DNA of 64,000 nt from contig JAXCGZ010007619.1 in the NCBI GenBank assembly GCA_037179515.1, positions 68,501 to 132,500 on the forward strand, written 5' to 3'. Below, piece by piece: positions 1 to 22,324 of the stretch. The translations under genes were made by a program, and so were the position numbers. The notes below the pieces were generated by a model. It ran no database searches and was not told where the DNA came from. It saw only the letters and a list, made by a program, of their open reading frames with translations. Every line of letters starts with the position of its first letter. Position 1 is the first letter of the stretch. The stretch comes from Halocaridina rubra (lineage: Eukaryota; Arthropoda; Malacostraca; Decapoda; Atyidae).

Positions 1-1488
1 CTTATGGATATGGAAGTGACAGTAGGTCCATCAAGGCCTACAGCCTCTCCGAAGACTACCAAGTCTCCGTTACTCTTAAATCCACCAACTTGTTTAAACA
101 TCTCACCAAACGGCGATCCATACCTGAAACGAGCATCACGTAATTCGCAAAATCTTCCTTTTACATCAGAAATTTCATACGTGTTACCTCCTCCCCGTGT
201 CTTAACGCAAAAATACAATACTACTGCAAGGATGCGGCACACTGATGATGATGATGATCCCTACGATACACTTCCAGTTCGTGAGATTCCTAAACCTGTG
301 CGCTTTCATGACACGAATGATAAACCAAACTTGACAACACCAGTGAACATTGACAATGATATGACATTTACACAAAAAGATATAAACATACTAGAGAAAA
401 CTGATCAATCAAATATATTTAAGAACTTTGATAAAAGTGACATGGCTTTACAAGGCCTAATGGATGAGAATAAAAGATTTCACAAAGCTTCTATGCCAAT
501 TAACAGCTTAAAATCAACTCACTATTTCATATCAAAGGATTCAACTACGGAGAACAGACCCTCTAAAGAACCTGAAAGCTCTACGTCATCTTATCTGGGA
601 TCCTCATATGTAATAAATGTGTCAAAACAAATGTCAAAGAATACTACTGCAAAAGCATCAACTGAGAATGAAATAGAAAGTCATCAATTAAACACGAGAG
701 ATGACTTACCACTGTCTTCACTAGTGAAAGAGTCTGTCAGCACATACAAAGCACCTTTGAATAGTGTACCTGATAACCAAAATGAAATCACCACAGACAG
801 ACTCATGAATAATAGACTTAACAACATAACGATGCTGATGACTGATCGAAACGTTGCTACAACAGAAAGAAATGTCTCTGGAACTGTCAAAGTAAACTTG
901 GAAATGCAGAGAAATGTTCATGTTAGAAAGGGAGACCTCATATCTGATGCTAACTTAAAGGAGCAGATTGTAAACAAAAATGAAGCAGAAAGCAAAAATT
1001 CCAAAAAGGATTGGCTACAGAGAACGAATGGTAGTGACAACACTTCTAAAAACGGTCACTGCAGTAAGAACATGCCCAAGAGTCTAATGCCCTCAGACAA
1101 GACTGAAAGACCCAGCATGCAAAGTCAGGCTACAGAAGCAGTTTCGATAGAAGAGAAGTTAGAGAGCAAGAGAAAATCACAGAAAATTATATACATTCAA
1201 AAAACATATAGTAAAAAAGGGAGGAAAAAAGAAAGAAAGTTTGAAAAGGAGGAAGAGGATTATGAGGAAGAATATGAAGAGGAGGAAGAGGAATACGAAG
1301 AATAGAATGAGGAATAGGAATAGAAGGAGGAGAGGGAAGAAGAGAAGGAAAAACAAAATGATGAAGAATATGAAGCATCAGAACAAGAAGAAAAAGAAGA
1401 GGAGGAGAGAGATGATCATCACTGGGATGCAAAAAGGAATGGGCTACAAGCTCGGCTGTATAACGACTGGTATAGTGACGAATATTAA
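1..1488 (+). CDS. 3' terminal exon of an unrecognised disordered, acid-rich protein (with in-frame TAGs)
   Basis: The frame is open from base 1, so the exon probably starts upstream of the window; the first ATG is at 4. The first 433 residues (to the TAG at 1303-1305) are rich in Ser, Thr, Asn, Lys and Asp, contain a run of Asp near residues 80-84, and end in a Glu/Tyr-rich tract. I see no catalytic motif, signal peptide or membrane segment. The same frame continues past TAG codons at 1303, 1315 and 1321 through another Glu/Lys tract to a non-repetitive tail (HHWDAKRNGLQARL, then YNDWYSDEY) and TAA at 1486-1488. An AATAAA at 1665-1670 fits a polyadenylation signal. The tail looks like a genuine C-terminus, so the TAGs may be mutations in a purine repeat, an assembly error, or a true truncation. 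I do not recognise the family. Confidence 0.5.
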
Positions 1489-1824
1489 CACTGAATGCCG
1501 TCGGATAAGACTTGCTTACCTATATTTTGTGGTATACGTTATTCCAATTATACCAATTTGTGATGAAGTACTACGTTAGGCACTTGCTAATATCTACATG
1601 CACGTTTTAGCATTATTTATTCATACCTGCAGTGTTACAAATTACGCCATTAAGGACATAAACTAATAAAGTTGTCACTTGCTATAGTCAGCAAGAAAAA
1701 CTGCGAAATTGTGATTTTTTTGGCGAATGCCAAAAGTTTAAGATATTCTGATAAAAGTAACTTGCTTCTTGCACTTGATTTTGTAATCACTGTGCTTAAA
1801 TGGTCTGTTGTAAAGGGTTTTACT
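1489..1824 (+). other. Probable 3' UTR of the first gene
   Basis: AT-rich non-coding sequence after the last in-frame stop. AATAAA lies at 1665-1670, about 180 bases downstream. I see no other feature. Confidence 0.4.
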
Positions 1825-2043
1825 TCTGGCTAGTACAGTGGTAACGCGCTAGCCTCGCATTCGCGAGGTCGACAGATCGGTTCCCATTCAGGACCGAGAA
1901 TTTAAGCAATTTACTGGGAAGGTTACTGCTGTGGCTGGACACCACAGAGGGGGGTTGGGGCTTGCACCGGCTGGCGCCCGCCAGAGCAGGGGCAATACCT
2001 CTGATAGGAGGGCTAAAACAGCAAACTTTAACTTTAACTTTTA
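1825..2043 (+). mobile_element. tRNA-derived SINE, family S1, copy 1
   Basis: The head carries a pol III A-box-like stretch (TGGCTAGTACAGTGG) and a degenerate B box about 40 bases on (CGGTTCCCATTC). The body then resembles the copy at 13826-14024, and the element ends in short AACTTT repeats. Two dispersed copies sharing head and body support a SINE rather than a tRNA gene. Confidence 0.75.
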
Positions 2044-2529
2044 AACAAATGACAAATTATATAGAATAAATGAGGCTACTGGGTCTCTTTATTCCCATGC
2101 TGAAAATGTCGAGGGTTCTGCTTTTCATGTGTAGAAATTATTCATACACTATGCTTAGTGGTTTTAATATACATATCTGATTACTGCTTTGATTATACAA
2201 TATGAAATTCAAGTAATTACTTGCCCATTCTGCAAGAGGAGAGATGAACTCGAATGTTTTATCAATGGAACATTCAGTAGTTTCCTATTCTTACATATTC
2301 CAGATTCAGAAAAATACATTTTATACTGTCGCTTCATAATGAAAATGTTTGCGGTGTTAACTGTCAGGACCAATCAAAATTTTTCTTATGTTATCATTAA
2401 AATAAAACTCACAATAGTCAATAATAAATGATTTGAAATAAGGAGGAGATCTGGTATCCATGACAATATCTGTGATTTGCCCTTACAATATGTTTGAACA
2501 TAGAGCTCAAGTTTGCCGTTTTGTGTCAA
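2044..2529. other. AT-rich intergenic, nothing recognised
   Basis: Contains one AATAAA at 2065-2070. No supported coding or repeat unit. Confidence 0.4.
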
Positions 2530-2588
2530 CATCAGTCTATATTCGAATGGGGTTGAACAAAGACAGGTTTGAGCTGGGAAATTTAGCA
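2530..2588 (-). mobile_element. SINE S2 3'-end fragment
   Basis: Carries ATTCGAATGGGG followed by a diverged ACAGGTTTGAGCTGGGAA, the reverse-oriented 3' module seen in about 20 other places here. Short and diverged. Confidence 0.4.
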
Positions 2589-3080
2589 TTTTTGAAATAT
2601 GAATGGCTGAATTCGACGTACACAGCATAAGAGAAAAAACTAATATAATAATGATGGGTCTGCATGTTGTATAAAATGTTACATCCAATATATGTATTTT
2701 GTACTATAATCACCAGATTACAGTATTTGGATTATCTGTAACACTTGATACATTTTGTCCTGCAGTCACATCATACTGATAACTCAATTTGGCACTAATT
2801 AAACAAACTAATTTATGGACCTTGTTTCTTACACCTTCTCTCTATAATATATGAAAGAGAGAGAGAGCTAATACAATTCATTTATATTATAAAGCTCTGA
2901 TGTGTCAAAATCTCATTTAGAATTATTCACAACTCTTAACAACATTATTTGCAATTTTCGTCAATGAAAATGTGAATAAATAAGAGCTTCTACATAATCT
3001 CTACATGACGTGAGATGATATTATTAAATAATAAGGTTAAACTGAAAAAAAAAACGTACCTAATGATACAATTAGGCGCG
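2589..3080. other. AT-rich intergenic, nothing recognised
   Basis: A short GA tract lies near 2858-2868. Otherwise unremarkable. Confidence 0.35.
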
Positions 3081-3475
3081 TTTTCTCCAGTTGACCACTT
3101 TTCAGGTATCTATTCTCCAGTTGGCAATTTCATGATCAAACAAGTGATTTGCTTAACTTTTCTTTATCCAGTAGGTACTTTATGTCTAAACAGAAAGTTT
3201 GATAAACTTTTCTCCCTCTGGTTATTGGTGCTTTATATCCAAACAGGTAGTTTGATAAGTTTTTTGTTGAAGCCTGCTTTATGTTACCGTATTTTCCTGC
3301 ATACTGCAAACTTAACCTAACGTAAGGTAACATAACATAGCATAACCTAAACTAACTTAAGGCGCTCTATCTCCAATTGCTTAATTATGAGGTGTAGTAT
3401 CTCCAGTTGGCCAATTATAAGGAGTGTTTTCTCCAGTTGACAATACTGAGGTGCATCTTCTCCAGTTGATCCATT
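3080..3475. repeat. Degenerate 30-bp minisatellite with core TCTCCAGTTG
   Basis: The core TCTCCAGTTG starts at 3084, 3114, 3400, 3430 and 3459, with a variant (TCTCCAATTG) at 3370. Neighbouring starts are 29-30 bases apart. Between 3125 and 3360 only weak echoes remain (TTATCCAGTAGG, TCTCCCTCTGG, TATCCAAACAGG). Confidence 0.65.
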
Positions 3476-3897
3476 AATAAATTGTCAACCATTAAATAAA
3501 AAATTATCTACTAAGTGTCTCAACTGTGACAACTGTGTTAAATGTATGTACTAACTCGAATCTTGCAGGTTTCGAACGGTACTTTCTAGAAATGGTAAAT
3601 ATCGTCTTTTCTAAGTGAACACAAGTTCACTGTATCAAACAAACTTTTTTAGATACAATGGTACACTAAGATCTCAATATATTTTTAGTATTTCGACATT
3701 AAGATTTACGAGCAATTTGAGTCATGCTAATACTAAGGAAACACGTTATACAACTCTCATTACCTTGATTTGATTTTTATACTTTCAGTACAGACTTACC
3801 AATGTAAATGCAAAGCAAAAAACATCCTTTTTCATAAAAACGGCTGAATCACCATTTTGATCATCTTTTTTTTTTCTTAATATGAAGAAAGGCAACA
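3476..3897. other. Region downstream of the P450 stop codon
   Basis: AT-rich; would hold the P450 3' UTR on the minus strand. I could not find a canonical AATAAA on that strand here. Confidence 0.35.
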
Positions 3898-11298
<7,401 letters not shown>

Positions 11299-11544
11299 TC
11301 TGAAAAAATTTTATCCTTGAGCAATAGGGAAAAAGAATGACTGCTGTCTATTGGATGATAAAATTAATTTCAATGTTTCAAATGAAAAATGTCATAGACC
11401 CCAAGACAAAAATAAGAAGAAAACTGAGAGTTTAACCATTTAGTTATATTATTTTAACGCAAATATGGTTCTGAATTCGACTTCATGGGAGTTGCTTTGC
11501 TGTATATGATTCTGATTTTAACTGTATCACTCTCACTTAACACA

Positions 11545-11702
11545 GGCGGCAACGGTAGCACAGTGGCTATGGCACTTGATTCAGAAAGTGAAAAATAAGC
11601 ATTCAAGCACAGCACGGGGCGTTAGAAAGGGTATCCAGTCTGAATTCCCAAGGTCCAGCCTATGTTCACCCTTATATCGGAGATTATTAGTTACACATAA
11701 AA
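11545..11702 (+). mobile_element. SINE S2 near the P450 5' end
   Basis: Head GGCAACGGTAGCACAGTGGC (A-box region), body GAAAGGGTATCCAG and a diverged 3' end. It lies about 250 bp upstream of the P450 start codon. Confidence 0.6.
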
Positions 11703-11947
11703 CAGAAAGCAAATGTCACTTAATACAGTGCATTTTGTAACGGCAAAGTAAAAAAAAATATCAAGGGAGGTATTTTTTCTCGAAATTTACATAAGATGGT
11801 TATGTCCATCGCCAGGAGATGTACCGAGTGGAGAGGAAAAGTGATAATTCATTGTTCATCAGTCTGAAGTCAAACTTCAACATGACCTCATACATTTGAT
11901 ATTGTAATTCATAAACTGCATTTAATACATATAATGTGACAAAATTT

Positions 11948-12095
11948 GTCCCCATTCGAATGGGAGTGGACACCGTGGTGCAAAGGGATTACATTGGATG
12001 CCCTTCCTAACGCTCCGCTAAGTGATCGAACCTGCATTTGTTGGGCTCGTCACTCCCAGACATGCAAGCTCTAACACTGAGATACCACGGCCCAA
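11948..12095 (-). mobile_element. SINE S2
   Basis: Starts CCCCATTCGAATGGGAGTGG, then GCCCTTCCTAACGC and GTGATCGAACCTGC, ending GATACCACGGCCC. Nearly complete, reverse orientation. Confidence 0.7.
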
Positions 12096-12489
12096 AATTT
12101 AGAATCTACATGTGTTACTTTAACTTTAATGAGAGATTTTACAAAAAGGGTCGTCGAGCAGTTATCTGCACTGCAGGCATTTAAGGTTTTGGGGGAGGGG
12201 GGGTAGCCCACCTGACACTACCTGATCATGCATGCAATGACAAGTCCAATGAGAGAACAGTTGTCATATGTTCTCCTAAAGGATTTGAATAAACTCTATT
12301 AAGCATCCTATTCCGAATAGGATTTAGTAATATATGATCAAATGCGGATTCAAGAAGAAGTCCATGGGGAATTCGATTGGTGACGCTAATTAAATTGTAA
12401 ACATAAAACTTAAAAGAAAAAAAAGTGCAAATGAATTCACTAGTTTAAAACAATTTAATTTAAATATACTGTATCTATATATCTACCTA

Positions 12490-12490
<1 letters not shown>
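12096..12490. other. AT-rich intergenic, nothing recognised
   Basis: Only short purine runs (GGGGGAGGGGGGG near 12190) stand out. Confidence 0.35.

Positions 12491-12492
<2 letters not shown>

Positions 12493-12554
<62 letters not shown>
12493..12554. repeat. (TA)n microsatellite
   Basis: Pure TA run flanking the SINE at 12557 on its 3' side. Confidence 0.95.
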
Positions 12555-12868
<314 letters not shown>

Positions 12869-13337
12869 TGCATGAGTCACCTTACTTCCTCCACACACAA
12901 TATACGAGATGCAAGTCATGCAACTTCTGCACTGATAATCGACACTTAATAAATGGAATAAAAAAAAACATATCAGTAACGCGGGTAATATTACTAAGAA
13001 CAAAGAAAATTAAGAGTGTTTACATACTTATATTTTGCTGAAATTAAAGTTGAACAAGATGAAAAATCAAAGTAGCTGAAGCCAGAGTCCGGTTAATGAT
13101 GCTCTAGCTTTCTGATCATCTGATGAATCCAAAGATCGAGGAGTTCCTTATATGCAGCCGAGTAGTGGGCCAGTTTGGAGGAGATATTTAGTATTCTTTC
13201 GTTCAGAATCTATCTGGTGTCTACGTGACAACGAGGAGACTGTGCTACGACCGTTATCAAAGCATCGTTAAATTTGGATAAGTGGCGCATAACACTCATT
13301 ATTTTTTTCATACTACAACAACAACTATTACTACTAC

Positions 13338-13339
<2 letters not shown>

Positions 13340-13402
<63 letters not shown>
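13340..13402. repeat. (TAA)n microsatellite
   Basis: About 20 TAA units. Apparent poly-Ile or poly-Tyr frames over it are artefacts. Confidence 0.95.
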
Positions 13403-13404
<2 letters not shown>

Positions 13405-13477
13405 GTTACTGTCGTGAAATATCAACATTATTTCTCTCCAGAAGCTGTTTTAAATGTTATAAGTTACTGATATTGGG

Positions 13478-13479
<2 letters not shown>

Positions 13480-13548
<69 letters not shown>

Positions 13549-13599
13549 CTTGAAAGCACTAAATACTAAGGTTCTCAAAATTTCTTTCAATTTCCTTAC

Positions 13600-13693
<94 letters not shown>
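13480..13693. repeat. Two (TA)n arrays split by a 60-bp spacer
   Basis: TA at about 13480-13545 and 13609-13693; the second is preceded by TGTGTGTG. Confidence 0.93.
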
Positions 13694-13696
<3 letters not shown>

Positions 13697-13790
13697 TAAC
13701 TCTTTACCCCGACCGGGACTCGAACCTAGGACTTATAATTACTAAGTCAAGGCGCTACCACTACATCACAGAAGGTTAAAAGGAATCCAA
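13694..13790 (-). mobile_element. tRNA-like SINE head, family S4
   Basis: In reverse sense: TGATGTAGTGGTAGCGCC (A-box region), then CCTAGGTTCGAGTCCCGG with a perfect B box (GGTTCGAGTCC, minus strand of 13716-13726), then GGGGTAAAGAGTTATTCAT running into (TA)n. A tRNA pseudogene is the alternative. The second occurrence of the same block at 14167-14240 favours a repeat. Confidence 0.6.
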
Positions 13791-13825
13791 CCTATAGCTT
13801 ATATCTGCTATACTTAGGGATGAAC

Positions 13826-14024
13826 GCTGGCTAGTACAGTGGTAACGCGCTGGCTTCGCATTCACGAGGTCGAAAGATCGGTCCCCGTCCAAGACCGAGA
13901 GTTTAAGCTGTTTACTGGCAGGAACTGCTGTGGTTGGACATCACAGTGGGGGGTTGGGCTTGCCCTGGCTGACGAATACCCATTGTAATGAAATGGAAAT
14001 AAAGGTTAAATTAAAAAAAAAAAT
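13826..14024 (+). mobile_element. tRNA-derived SINE, family S1, copy 2
   Basis: CTGGCTAGTACAGTGGTAAC head and GGGGGGTTGGGCTTGCC body as in the 1825 copy, ending in an A-rich tail (AATTAAAAAAAAAAA). Confidence 0.75.
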
Positions 14025-14135
14025 TTAAAAATTCTATCTGAATGCCACTATGTTCATATTACAGATTCCCCAATCTCACTCGTGGCTTCATTTTAGCATT
14101 TAATTCAATTCCCAATCTCATTCGGGTCATACAAT

Positions 14136-16362
<2,227 letters not shown>

Positions 16363-16379
16363 TATACTTGCAGAAAGCA

Positions 16380-16483
<104 letters not shown>

Positions 16484-16681
16484 CAGTGCTGCCAGGTCAA
16501 GCTGTCAAAAATTCCCTAGATTCGCTTACAAAATTTCCCTATTTGGCTCAAAATATCCCCGTTATAGATACATCCACAAGGCATATTTCAATAGTTAAAT
16601 ACTGCTCATAATCTCATTACATACCTTATTGTTGATCATTTTGGTAAATGTCATCAGTCATGAAATTTAAATGGGCCTCAG

Positions 16682-18640
16682 TTATTTCCATGTCTTCAGC
16701 AGATGAAGTTCAAAAGTTCTTTTTGCATGTAACATCCCAACTAATGATTCTGTGGTCAAAGAATTTGACGTTTGTGTTTTCATTAAGTTCACTTGTGAAA
16801 AAAAAACTCTTTTCACGCTTGGACTTGAATGGGGCGAACATAATAGATTTTTCATGAAATTTCCAACAAGTGAAAACAACAATGTTTCATCACCTTTCTT
16901 CAAATTGCCAACTGATTGCCAAAACTTATAAACACCAATATCAAGCATTATGTTTAATTCAGTGTTTCTAAGCAAGCGCCATTCTCGGTCTAATTCATTT
17001 AATTGATTTTCAGGCACTAAATTTGGGAAATTCGCTGCTAAAGGGGCAATAGATGGAACAGTATTCATTAGTATACTTTGCGGATCCAAAGCCTTGAGGT
17101 TTGTGAGAACTTGGCTGCTAATATTGAACCTTTTCAAAATCTGGGATGCACCTTCAATGTAAAAATCAAGACATCGAAGTCTAAAAGCATCCAGCTGCTG
17201 CATATTGATGTCTTTACATGTCTGGAGTGATGCAACCACCCGACCTCCAAGATACACATCTGCCAGTGGCAGGAAATTGGAAGGATCTCTTATTCTCACA
17301 GATGATAATTCTGTGGATTTCAGGAGCTTGGTTTTAAATAGCATTCAAGTATGGTATATAGGGCTGCAGAGACTCTGTTGTTAAGGGCATAAATCTTCGG
17401 ATTTTCAGCTTGCATCTCTTTGTTCAAGTCACTAAAGTTGGGTAACACAAAATCAAGAAATTCTAAATATAGTTTGCTGAATGGATCACTGAGCTTCTGA
17501 AGAATAGATTCAGCTGCCAGAAGCCTATCTTCCAATGCAGCTTGGGTGCCTATCTTCCAATGCAGCTTGGGTGAAAAAATAGTTTCAGAGCTGGAAGTTG
17601 TTCAAGCAACCGTTTTACAGCACTATGCAGAGATAACCATCTTGTCTGACAGGGATGTAATAGCTTGTGTGGCTTCACATTAGTGAATTCCTGGTATTCT
17701 TTAAAGACTGCAGTCTGGTTTGGTGACAAAAAATAATTGTAAATATCTCGGGTCATATCTTAAATTCATCTTGGCAATGATTTGCATGCATATGATGCGC
17801 AAAGATGAAAAGAGTGGCAAACGCACTTCATTAAAAACAAGTTTGGTATGTCATTTTTTAATAGCGAAGAGAGTGAATGATTAACTTCCATCATTATACT
17901 GGCCCCATCTGCAGCAAATCCTATCATGTTTTGCTTGTATGGGATATTTTCATCAGCAAACTCAGATTTGACACATTCATAAAGGCTGTTAGCAGTAGCA
18001 CTTTCCAATGGATCAAGTGTTAAAAACGAATCCTTAATGCCTTCTGGTGTCGCAACTCTAGCAACAAGGGCAAGGTGTTCCATGCACCCCCTGTCAGTAG
18101 ATTCATCTACCATTAAGGAGAAACTATTTCCTCTGAGAAGGTCAAATAACTCATCCCTCTTTGTACGACCAAGAAAATTTTTCACAACAGCTGTACATTT
18201 TGTTCTATCACATTTCATTTTCTTTACCAATTCTGGGTCTGAACATTTGACTTTCATAGCTGGAACAAGTTAATCAGCAACCGAAAAGGGAAGATTAAGT
18301 TCACTTCTCACAGCAGCAAATCGTATTTCAGCTTCCTTCACTTTTTTACTCAATTTTTTTCCACTGACACTTGGCATATCAAGTACACTCACTGAATGTT
18401 GAAGACTTTCAACATTCTTAATATGCTTGCCCCTGCAGGATGTTTTTCTATCTCAGATTTCCCATCGGAATTACACAGTTTTCAGTGAAAATACAAAGGG
18501 CCTTTACTATTTTTTGTTAACCAACTTTTAAATTTGGGATAATTCTCCCACTTTTCGGTGTATTTTTGTGTGTATTGTAGGTGTTTGGGCTTAGCTGGAG
18601 GGGTAGACCTATCTAAAACAATAATCTCCTAAGAGAGACA
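16682..18640 (-). pseudogene. hAT-like transposase with BED-type finger, decayed
   Basis: Order on the minus strand: KYTEKWENYPKFKSWL, then a BED-finger remnant (FH-stop-KLCN, EIEKHPAGA with the first Cys turned to TGA near 18487), a frameshift to KHIKNVESLQHS, TAA near 18272, FSLMVDESTDRGCMEHLALV, FAADGASIMM, KCVCHSFHLCASYA, CQTRWLSLHSAVKRLL, and the C-terminal dimerisation block near 16745-16800 (PSVKRVFFSQVN, NSLTTESLVGMLHAK). A 25-bp tandem duplication (17523-17547 / 17548-17572) breaks the frame again. It resembles ZBED5/SCAND3-type hAT proteins. No intact frame, so not a domesticated gene. Confidence 0.8.
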
Positions 18641-18807
18641 ACAGCACTTCCACATCAAACACTTATTTTCCGGCAACTACGGTTGCTACGCACTAGAGCA
18701 CTGCCCTGAAGCTCTTTGTTAAGGAAGACAAGCAATTATACAGTGGACATGTCTAAAACGAGCCTAAACGGATGATCGTTCAAGAGCAAGACAATTGCAT
18801 CACGCTT

Positions 18808-18812
<5 letters not shown>

Positions 18813-18840
<28 letters not shown>
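18813..18840. repeat. (TC)n microsatellite inside the hAT element
   Basis: About 14 TC units. Confidence 0.9.
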
Positions 18841-18845
<5 letters not shown>

Positions 18846-19053
18846 CAATGTATTTTTCAATTCCTTCATCTCAATTGCCACACAGAGTAAAAATACAGAG
18901 AATTAGAATAATAATAGCTATTTCTCCAGAATTTCCCTCCTTCTTTTCTGGAATTTTCCTAGATTTTAGTGAATTTTCAAGTTTCTTCCCTGTTTCCCTC
19001 TACCCACCTGAATTTCCCTAAAACAAGGAAATATCCCAGTATCTGGTAGCACT

Positions 19054-19587
<534 letters not shown>

Positions 19588-19702
19588 TATACTTATGCTC
19601 AATCCTGCTGCAAGACGTTAGGAAGGTCATCAAGCCTTAATTCCCCACCTCCAACCTGTAGGTGTCCATCCCCATTTGAATGGGGATTAATAGGGACACA
19701 AA
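19588..19702 (+). mobile_element. SINE S2, 5'-truncated
   Basis: CGTTAGGAAGGTCATCAAGC, then CCCCATTTGAATGGGGATTA and ATAGGGACACA. A good example of the S2 3' end. Confidence 0.7.
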
Positions 19703-20204
19703 AAGGAAAGCAGTAGCTAGGCCTGTTTTTCTTTGTTATCCATTGTTAATTTATGGTCGGACGTATTTCTTGACAACTGCAAAGGTGCAATTTCTTATCT
19801 TCGCCATTATCTTAAGGGTTATATTGCAAAGTTAGGTATTGGAAAATGAATTGTGATTTTGGCAGCAAAAACAAAGACTAGCTGTTTTTCTTAGTAATTT
19901 TCCCATGTCCATATGGAGGAACTGTTTCTAACTTACCACTTGGGCTTAGTGTTGGCTTTGGCTTCAGATTTTTATGGCTGTATGCCTTGCCTATACTAAC
20001 CCTCTACTTTATTTGGGACTGAATTGAGTTGGCTTGTTTCCCTGGTGGCTGGATTATTAACAACAAAGGCATATTAGAGTGATATGAAAACTCTTTGAAA
20101 GCTCAACTGCTACTAATATTTATTCTGTCTGAGAAATGGATGTTAGAACTATATTCAAAGCATATTTTGAATATAAATGATCCTTGAATAACTGCTCTGT
20201 GGAT
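19703..20204. other. Intergenic, nothing recognised
   Basis: No supported gene or repeat. Confidence 0.35.
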
Positions 20205-20320
20205 GACCCATGAGAGATGGTGGGGGGGAGTAAGTATGCCAACACTTTATCCCCTATGAGCTAAGAGGAGTGATTGATGTATATTTAGCTTATAGTGATG
20301 AGAACGCATTAACTTGGCCA
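20205..20320 (+). repeat. Dispersed repeat S5, copy 1
   Basis: Core TTTATCCCCTATGAGCTAAG followed by AGGAGTGAT, shared with 51125-51320 (reverse) and 53470-53705. Confidence 0.55.
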
Positions 20321-21244
20321 CACACACACACACCGCACGTTCAGTGACACACGGAATTGCTCCTCTTAAATTTTTAACTGTTTCGAGTGACTAAGTGCTT
20401 AGTGGAAAACTTTACCATAATTTCCATAAATCTGAAATCCTGCAGAGTATTGTGAGTACAAAAACTTATATTTGTTGTAAGACGAGACTGTTCATATTAA
20501 AGGAAAAAAAAAAATTGAGAACTTTTTCGTGAAGAAGAGAGAGAAGCTGCCGTCCAGTTCTGCCTTGAGGGAAATCTAGAAGAGTTGCCAGAGGTGGAGC
20601 CATCACATCACATTACCTAATTTTTTGTGTAAACTGGGGAAAGCTCTTAAGCCGTTTACCTGATCCTGTGGTTCTATATATTGTTAAAATCAGTATCCTT
20701 CCCATTTATATTAACTAGTTAGTTAGTTTGATACACGAAAAAATTGAATAATAAAAGAAAAAAAAATTACCAAATACCCACCTGTCAACAGTACTGAGTT
20801 AAGTTGCCAAGTAGTACAGCAGTCTTATTTTCTTCATTTTTTTTGCTTTTCTTTTAGCTTTCTCTTTTACTATTTTGTTATTTTGTATATATATTGAGTT
20901 AAATGTAAAGTCTAATCCCGTGATAACATATCTTGGTTAGCAAGTCAGTTTATCAGTTAGGAAGAATATATAACAGAAACAGGTGGGTGCCACCTCAAAC
21001 ACAAATTCGAATTTTCCTTCAGGTTTGACTTTTGTTTTTCTTTTTCTTTTTATACTTAAATTACCATGGTCAAGTTTTTAAGTTAAGATGTGTGTTACCA
21101 GAAAGGAGACAAACTGAGTCACTAAATAGCACTTATATGGAGATATAAAAATTCTGTGTGAAGCTAAATTAGAAGTTTTCTCTTTTCTTTTTTTTTCCTC
21201 TTTCTCGTCTTCTTTCTATATTCTGTGAGAGGGAGAACATAAAA

Positions 21245-22322
21245 ATGAAGCCATCTCTGTCCCAAACCTCTCCCACCCATGGGTCGGGAGAAGGGGTAGT
21301 CATCAGGGGACTTAAACAGAGAATCAAGAAGTTAGAGGAAATGGTTATAAGCCTTGATGATAAAATTTGGAATATGGATGGAGAAATGAAAGAGAATGAA
21401 ACACTCAGAGAACAAATAAGATCTTTGGAGGAAGCAAATAAAGCACAAGGGCAGGAGAGAAAGGAACTAGAAAAAAGAATAAAGAAGCTGGAAGGGGAAA
21501 AGAGTCAACTAGAATCTAGAATTTCTAAACAAGAAGATAAAAACGAACAGCTAAATGACAACCTAAAGGAATTAGATGTTAGTTCACTGCTCTCTTCTGA
21601 GAGAGACGAGATTGCTGCTTGGAATGTTTAGATTAAGGAAAACATTGAACAGTTCAGAAAAGAGTTCCAGGAGCTGAATATGGAAAATGATGCCATGAAA
21701 ACGTCCTTTGCTGATGCACTAAAGGGAAATGTGGCAGTAAAAGAGGCTGTAAAGGTGGTGGCACTGGAAAACATACAAACAGTTGACTATAAAGAGACAG
21801 TAATCGAAAAAATGAAAGACGTTGTGATGGAAAGGGCAAACCCACTCATCAGACAGGCACTTGATAAGGAGAAGACAGTGGTAATCTCAGGCATAAGTGA
21901 ATCCCAGGAGCCAACATGGCAGGGGAGACTTGAAGAAAATAAAGCTAGCGTTGTAGACCTGATAAGAAAGCTTGGAGTAGTATGTGGTCCTGAGGATATT
22001 GTAAACATACACCAACTAGGTAAATATTCGAGGGAAGGAAAGCCGAGACCAACAAAAGTAACCTTTGAGAGAGGGGAAACATGTAGGGAAATATTGTTGA
22101 GAAAAAAGTCTAAAAGACCTTCAAAAATGCAAAGAAGTGTTCATTAGACGATACAGAACACAGGAAGAGATGGGAAAGATCAAAAACTTGTTGCAAGAGG
22201 CAAGAAGGTTAAATGATGAAAGAAATGAAGAAGAGAAGAAAAATTTTCGTTACAGAATACTTCCAGACAAAGGGGAGATAAAGAAGATAATGACAGAAGA
22301 TCAGGGGATGGGGCCTCATTAA
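21245..22322 (+). pseudogene. CR1-like ORF1 (coiled-coil RNA-binding type)
   Basis: Starts MKPSLSQTSPTHGSG and runs into a long heptad-rich, charged coiled coil (about residues 18-120: KQRIKKLEEMVISLDDK, EKRIKKLEGEKSQLES). TAG at 21629-21631 interrupts the same frame, which continues with IKENIEQFRKEFQELN, VVISGISES, DLIRKLGVVCGPEDIV and KPRPTKVTFERGE. Near 22085-22140 the frame changes, and the C-terminus reads RRYRTQEEMGKIKNLL to MTEDQGMGPH. Expected role: ORF1 protein coating LINE RNA. One nonsense and one frameshift. Confidence 0.75.
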
Positions 22323-22324
22323 GA

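Noticed and set aside
3308..3362. Interstitial telomere (TTAGG)n
   Set aside because: Only loose CCTAA/TAAGG resemblance, not a tandem array.
13700..13790. tRNA gene on the minus strand
   Set aside because: Anticodon arm cannot be drawn convincingly and the same block recurs at 14167, so called a SINE head.
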